This document shows, one piece after another, positions 24,382-28,436 of a stretch of DNA of 28,436 nucleotides. The DNA comes from Firmicutes bacterium UBA5227 (GTDB lineage: Bacteria; Bacillota; Clostridia; Tissierellales; Sedimentibacteraceae): NCBI GenBank assembly GCA_002409285.1, contig DHUT01000014.1:1-28436 (forward strand), given 5' to 3'. Under the pieces are notes generated by a model. That model did not search any database. It saw only the letters and a program-made list of their open reading frames with translations, and had not been told where the DNA came from. The position numbers and the translations under genes are program-made. Position 1 is the stretch's first letter. Each line of letters opens with the position of its first letter.

Positions 24382-26271
24382 TTAAAAAATATTATTTTTA
24401 TACTCTATATATAATTTACGAATTTCAGTCATCAACTGATTCATTTGTTTCTGAAGGTCAGAAGCAGCATTATAATCGTCTTCATCTAAAGCGGTAGTTA
24501 TTTTTGTAAAAATACTTTTTTTGGTCATACTGTCTTTCATTAGCTTTGTTTTTAAGTAAACTATCTTTTCCCAATTTACCACGTCCAGATCTGTGGCATG
24601 ATCCTGCTCGTTGTGAAGCTTTATAAAAGTCTTTAAAAGCATGATATTATCGTGTATTATCCTGCCTTTCAGTTCATTTTTCCACTTTTCCAGAGTCGAC
24701 TCTTTGAAGGAATTAATCAGCCCATCTGTAAATACGTCTCCTGATTTTAAAACCTGCTGCTTTAGCCTGTTGTCGGTGAAGCCTCTCAGGTTTTCCCATA
24801 CTGTTGCAGGTGCCGTGCCATACAGCCTACTTCTCTCTTCACTGCTGTATTTTTCAAAAACATCTTCTTCACTTCTGTATTCACGGTACTTCTCCAGATA
24901 TACGGCATCATCCCCGTACTTCTTGGAAATTTCTTTTTCCAGATCTCCACAGCTCAATCCTGCATCCGTTACATTTTTAATTCCGTCAAGCATCGCCTGA
25001 TAGCAGGATGCAAGAACAAGGTATGTATTGGAATATGGATTTGGTGCTCTTAGCTCAAACCTAACGACTCCGGGATTATTTATGTCTCTTATAACTCCAA
25101 CCAGCACCGAACGATTCCTTGAAGGCTGTTCCTTAGTTCCGCCTAATGATGTTACAATGCATACAGGTGCTTCAAACCCTGGTTTTAACCTGTTAAAAGC
25201 ATCATTTGTTGCTGTTACAATAGGGTTTATAACTTCATAGTTTTTCAATATACCCATGAGGGCTCCATACCCTATTTCGCTTAAATAATCATCACGAGCA
25301 TCCCTTGGTGCAAAAAGATTTACCCTCTTGCCATTCTTCAGTTTTATCGCAGCTCCTAAATGTGTATGTTCTCCGTTCCCCGCAACACCTTCTATAGGTT
25401 TTGCCTTAAATAAAACCTCCAGTCCATGATGCCTGAATTGATCTTCAATAAGCTCTCTCACAAACATTTCATTGTCTGCGGTCTGAAGAGCTTCCGAAAA
25501 CCTCCAGTCAATTTCAAGCTGTTCCATAACATGGGTAATTCTGCCTTTTGCATCAATTTTGTTTGTAATTCCCCCAACCTCCTTATGAGCCATTTCAGGT
25601 TTAAGATCGTAACATTCAAGTAAGTCCATTATCTTTTCAAGAACAGTCCTCACTGTTCCCATTGTTCTTTTCCAGTACTGTTCTTTTAAAACCTGCGATG
25701 TATGAAGCTCTTCAAAATCTGCACTCTGCTCAGGAGTCTTAACCCACATTTCCAACTCCGTTGCCGACGTTAAAAGCACTTCTTTCAATTCATCATATCT
25801 AAAGCCGAAGCCTTTGCAAATTTCAGGATTTCTCTTAAGAATTTCCGACAATTGCTCTTTAAAATTATTTGTGGCTCGCTTGAGAATTGACCTGGAACAC
25901 ACCTGTTTTTCACTGTGAATAATAAAGGAAGGGATTTTTAGCGTCCCCACAGGAAGTCCATTCTCATCACTTAAATATTCATAATTGTAATCCACAAACC
26001 AGTTGCAGTCCAAGTCAGGAAGGATATCGACTCTGGCATCATTTAAATCTGCAATACCCTGAAGCTCAACACTTGATCCGTCTGTTTGAATTCCATACCT
26101 GAGCATGTCTTCCATATCTTTTATAAATAATTTTATCGGTATCTTTTCATCAGTTCCGTTACCGCCTATATCAACACCCATAAACGAAACAAACTGAATT
26201 TCAGGATGTTCCTCAAGTATTTTTTTCAAGTCCGAAATACCATGGTATTCAGGTTTAATCGTATAAAGCAT
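24382..26271 (-). CDS. Glutamine synthetase family protein, long form
   Basis: Predicted to form glutamine from glutamate, ammonia and ATP, or to act on a related substrate. The 629-residue protein is longer than GSI (about 440-470). The N-terminal domain (about 1-100) is of GS type, with IQTDGSSVELQGIADLNDARVDILPDLD. Catalytic motifs are recognisable: E172/E174 (TELEMWV), E231 (HKEVGG), QLE at 251-253 aligned to the usual GQxE, and NGEHTHLG (H302/H304) for the NGSGMHxH loop. Later come SRNRSVLVGVIRD and VRFELRAPNPYSNTYLVLA. About 15 extra residues separate the EVGG and QLE motifs, and roughly 150 residues follow the core, including a helical end. AAGGAGG precedes the ATG. This form is, to my knowledge, common in Clostridia; physiological activity is inferred. 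Confidence 0.87.
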   Translation of the reverse strand: MLYTIKPEYHGISDLKKILEEHPEIQFVSFMGVDIGGNGTDEKIPIKLFIKDMEDMLRYGIQTDGSSVELQGIADLNDARVDILPDLDCNWFVDYNYEYLSDENGLPVGTLKIPSFIIHSEKQVCSRSILKRATNNFKEQLSEILKRNPEICKGFGFRYDELKEVLLTSATELEMWVKTPEQSADFEELHTSQVLKEQYWKRTMGTVRTVLEKIMDLLECYDLKPEMAHKEVGGITNKIDAKGRITHVMEQLEIDWRFSEALQTADNEMFVRELIEDQFRHHGLEVLFKAKPIEGVAGNGEHTHLGAAIKLKNGKRVNLFAPRDARDDYLSEIGYGALMGILKNYEVINPIVTATNDAFNRLKPGFEAPVCIVTSLGGTKEQPSRNRSVLVGVIRDINNPGVVRFELRAPNPYSNTYLVLASCYQAMLDGIKNVTDAGLSCGDLEKEISKKYGDDAVYLEKYREYRSEEDVFEKYSSEERSRLYGTAPATVWENLRGFTDNRLKQQVLKSGDVFTDGLINSFKESTLEKWKNELKGRIIHDNIMLLKTFIKLHNEQDHATDLDVVNWEKIVYLKTKLMKDSMTKKSIFTKITTALDEDDYNAASDLQKQMNQLMTEIRKLYIEYKNNIF

Positions 26272-26302
26272 ATTCTAACATCCTCCTTAATTTTCAAACA
26301 AT

Positions 26303-26331
26303 ATTTTATCACATAAAAAAGCGAAATACAA
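26303..26331 (-). promoter_or_regulatory. Possible extended -10 promoter of the glutamine synthetase gene
   Basis: On the minus strand, TGATAAAAT gives an extended -10 (TAAAAT at 26303-26308), with a weak -35 TTGTAT 17 bases upstream (26326-26331). The leader would be about 25 bases, containing the ribosome site. Confidence 0.4.
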
Positions 26332-26367
26332 TAAAAAATATACATGCCGATTAATATTTTTTCAAAA

Positions 26368-27003
26368 CTAATTTTGCGGTTTACATATGTCCATAAGCTG
26401 AAAAGGCTCATAAATTATATATTCAGGCTTGTTTTTTTTGAGACTTTCAACTGTATTATATCCCCATGCCACAGAAGCTATATCTATGCCTGTCTTTTTG
26501 GCAGCATGTATATCTCTGATTTCATCACCCACATAAAGCACATCCTCTAATCTTATTTTGTTCTTCTTAATAATTTTTCTCATTTTCGTTTCCTTCCCAA
26601 ACATGGAAGAGCTTTCAATAAAATCAAAGATATTTGCATTGTGCTCATTTAGAAACATCTGGACATTGTACCTTGAGTTTGTTGTAATGATAGCCGTAAT
26701 TATTCCCATATTTTTAAGCTGTTTAATGATATTAATCAAATCAGGCTTGCATGGCTCCACATTTTTTATATCCTGTTTCAATAAGCTTTTCCCTCTTTTA
26801 AGCAAAAAAGGTAAGTATCTTTTTTTCAGCTCAACATATGCCATTAATTCTCTGGCACTCATTTTTTTTATATGCCCTAATTCATCTATAGTTATATTCC
26901 TCAAATTATACTTTTCAGCAAGACTTTGATAAATAACAAAATTTACTCCTTCAGTATCTGCAAGTGTTCCGTCAAAATCAAAAAATACATATTTATATTT
27001 CAC
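26368..27003 (-). CDS. HAD-family hydrolase, phosphoglycolate phosphatase-like
   Basis: Small cytoplasmic phosphatase of the haloacid dehalogenase superfamily, 211 residues. Motif I FFDFDGTLAD supplies nucleophile D9 and acid D11. The helical cap (about 15-80) follows, then motif II (IITTNSR), the motif III lysine region (KETKMRKIIKK) and motif IV YVGDEIRDIHAAKKTG. The start is GTG at 27003 with AAGGATGG upstream. The substrate is unknown: phosphoglycolate and nucleotide or sugar phosphates are all possible. It is transcribed in the same direction as the flanking genes but separated from the upstream gene by a terminator. Confidence 0.9.
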   Translation of the reverse strand: MKYKYVFFDFDGTLADTEGVNFVIYQSLAEKYNLRNITIDELGHIKKMSARELMAYVELKKRYLPFLLKRGKSLLKQDIKNVEPCKPDLINIIKQLKNMGIITAIITTNSRYNVQMFLNEHNANIFDFIESSSMFGKETKMRKIIKKNKIRLEDVLYVGDEIRDIHAAKKTGIDIASVAWGYNTVESLKKNKPEYIIYEPFQLMDICKPQN

Positions 27004-27093
27004 GTTAATCCATCCTTATAACTGATTTATCCATAATATACAGTACATATTTCACTATATTATATTTTATCCTTCCAGTCAATTTTTACTTTT

Positions 27094-27120
27094 AAAAAAA
27101 CTCCTCTAAAAGGAGTTTTT
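27094..27120 (-). terminator. Terminator after the repeat-containing gene
   Basis: AAAAACTCCT (27096-27105) pairs with AGGAGTTTTT (27111-27120) around a five-base loop; on the minus strand seven T residues follow. It lies about 77 bases after the stop of the gene ending at 27197 and separates it from the HAD gene. Confidence 0.8.
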
Positions 27121-27196
27121 GTTTATTTCTGCTCTATATAGTTCTGGATAAGTGACATCATTATAACAAATTTTTTTAAAATTGTACAGAAATATT

Positions 27197-28432
27197 TTAA
27201 GTTAGCACAATTTGTGGAGGATCTGTTGTTTCTCCTGTTTTAGGGTTTACAAAGGCAAGCCAGTAGCCATATCTATCATGGTTTTCCTTATTACCATAAG
27301 ACCAGTTTTTAAAACCTGTTATACCCTTATAGGGCTGTTCCTCCCTGGTAAATTCCCCCGGAACTCCATATACAAATCTTGTTATTTCATCATCTTCCTT
27401 ATAAACTCCAAAAATATAGTGACCGTATTTTTTCATTAAACCACTGCATGTTGTTACACGGCTTGACATGGGATATGGATAGTAGGAGCTGATGATTTGA
27501 TTATAATAAGGAAGAAACCCGTTTTTCACTCCGGTTTCATCATATGGTATGTACCACCAGTAAAGGTCGCTTATTTTAACAGACAATGGTTGTACCTGCT
27601 TATATTCGCTGAGAACATTATACAGACTTTCATCAAATTTATTTCTGTATTTACGTGACTGTGTCTGAACATTTTCTTTAGTTTCTTTAGTTTCTTCACT
27701 GTGTTCAGCCCTTTTGGGATTTTCGTCAATATTAACTGCTGAAGACACAGTAGATTTTTTAATTCTGCTATTCTCGTAAGCTTCATTTTTTTCAGATTTT
27801 TCTTTTATGGGTTTTCCTCTTGCAAGATTTGTTTCTTCTTTGATTTCAGGCTCTTGCACAATATTGGTTTCCTCCGTAATGTCAGGATCTTGAGCAAGAT
27901 TTATTTCCTCTTTGATTTCGGACTCTTGCACAATATTGGTTTCCTCCGTAATGTTATGACCTTGTGCAAGATTTATTTCCTCTGCGACCTGGGACTCATC
28001 TGCAATGTTAGTTTCCTCCTGAATTTCCGATTCCACGGCATTACCTGTATATTCACTTTCATTTGTCAGCGATTTTTCTTCTTCTGTTTCCGGTTTTATG
28101 CTTTCGACCTTTCCGGTCTTTTCCTCTTTTTTAGCAACATCTTCAGCCTCAAGCTTTCTGATTTGCTCTAAGGATGTGGCATTGAATAAATTTGAATACA
28201 TAACTATCTTGTTATTATTCACAACAGCACAAACATTATAGTCCTCAATTGCGCTGTTGCTTCCAAAGGTTAACAGTTTTTTAAGCATTCCTTTTTTGTT
28301 GTTTATATCTCCCAGCTTTAATTTATTTGTCTTGTCCTTGTACAGGTATACTTCACTTGTTGTCCTGGCATCGCCTAAATTTTCAACTGATACTAATATA
28401 TTTCCCTTAATGCCTCTTATATCCAGGCGCAC
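27197..28432 (-). CDS. Unrecognised protein with acidic tandem repeats, probably N-terminally cut by the window
   Basis: I do not recognise a named family. The visible 411 residues begin at a GTG at 28432, but the frame is open to the window edge, so the true start is probably outside. Residues about 1-90 look beta-rich (VRLDIRGIKGNILVSVENLGDA). Residues about 100-260 are a low-complexity acidic region rich in E, K, T, N and S, including six 12-residue repeats at 139-210. The C-terminal domain (about 265-411) is rich in aromatics: ISDLYWWYIPYDE, FLPYYNQIISSYYPYPMSS, KKYGHYIFGVYKED and GYWLAFVNPKTGETTDPP. Similar aromatic domains, as I recall, occur in clostridial hypothetical proteins, some suspected to be spore-related; this is weak. 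It is followed by its own terminator. Confidence 0.75.
   Translation of the reverse strand: MRLDIRGIKGNILVSVENLGDARTTSEVYLYKDKTNKLKLGDINNKKGMLKKLLTFGSNSAIEDYNVCAVVNNNKIVMYSNLFNATSLEQIRKLEAEDVAKKEEKTGKVESIKPETEEEKSLTNESEYTGNAVESEIQEETNIADESQVAEEINLAQGHNITEETNIVQESEIKEEINLAQDPDITEETNIVQEPEIKEETNLARGKPIKEKSEKNEAYENSRIKKSTVSSAVNIDENPKRAEHSEETKETKENVQTQSRKYRNKFDESLYNVLSEYKQVQPLSVKISDLYWWYIPYDETGVKNGFLPYYNQIISSYYPYPMSSRVTTCSGLMKKYGHYIFGVYKEDDEITRFVYGVPGEFTREEQPYKGITGFKNWSYGNKENHDRYGYWLAFVNPKTGETTDPPQIVLT
27803..28018 (-). repeat. Six in-frame 36-bp tandem repeats
   Basis: The hexamer TTCCTC (TTCTTC in the last unit) recurs at 27833, 27869, 27905, 27941, 27977 and 28013, an exact 36-base period. 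Each unit encodes 12 residues of the form EE(T/I)N(I/L)-x-Q-x-x-x-(I)-(T/K). Alternate units (NLAQ and NIVQ types) are more alike, so the recent duplication unit seems to be 72 bases. The array lies wholly within the acidic region of the surrounding gene. Confidence 0.9.
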
Positions 28433-28436
28433 ATAC

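Noticed and set aside
27803..28018. Regular 36-base spaced repeats reminiscent of a CRISPR array
   Set aside because: There are no unique spacers; the whole period is repeated, it stays in frame inside a coding region, and no cas genes are present.

Overview
The window reads as a chromosomal segment of a low-GC, Gram-positive-type anaerobe in the Clostridia/Tissierellia range. The evidence is AT-rich codon use, strong AGGAGG ribosome sites, lipobox lipoproteins with no outer-membrane genes, a pst-pho operon in the clostridial order, an NhaC antiporter, and a DUF5685-like/J-protein pair of the type I associate with Clostridia. A Sedimentibacter-like genus is possible but cannot be settled from the sequence. 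No rRNA, tRNA, prophage, insertion sequence or CRISPR array was seen. No gene-free stretch exceeds 300 bases.

Layout. (1) 55-5506, plus strand: a five-gene peptide ABC importer (two permeases, two ATPases, and a lipoprotein binding protein placed last). It meets, across a shared terminator, a minus-strand P1-family (DmpA-type) aminopeptidase at 5574-6599, whose upstream region carries a good sigma-54 -24/-12 match. (2) 6840-9965, minus: rmuC and a lipoprotein of the putative glycoside hydrolase (DUF4015-like) family. (3) 10259-11539, plus: purA behind a perfect consensus sigma-A promoter, divergent from the lipoprotein. (4) 11616-13544, minus: an overlapping three-gene unit of a DUF5685-like protein, a J-domain/TPR protein with a cysteine-rich tail, and a small membrane protein. 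(5) 13690-20194, minus: a complete phosphate uptake and sensing operon, pstS-pstC-pstA-pstB-phoU-phoP-phoR, with a likely Pho box. (6) 20320-28432, minus: a soluble TPR-GAF-GGDEF diguanylate cyclase, an NhaC antiporter, a long glutamine synthetase, a HAD phosphatase, and an unrecognised protein with a 36-bp in-frame tandem repeat, probably cut at its N terminus by the window edge.

How they work together. The importer and the peptidase could form a peptide uptake and hydrolysis pair, the peptidase perhaps switched by a sigma-54 activator. The pst-pho operon is self-contained: low phosphate would act through PhoR and PhoP on the Pho box in front of pstS, PstSCAB would import phosphate, and PhoU would couple transport to signalling. 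The remaining genes look like independent housekeeping or signalling units, each with its own promoter or terminator.

Most notable points: PstS appears circularly permuted, its two sequence halves being swapped while all phosphate-binding motifs remain; the P1 peptidase may be sigma-54 dependent; and the DUF5685/J-protein/membrane-protein unit is a translationally coupled module of unknown function with conspicuous cysteine clusters.
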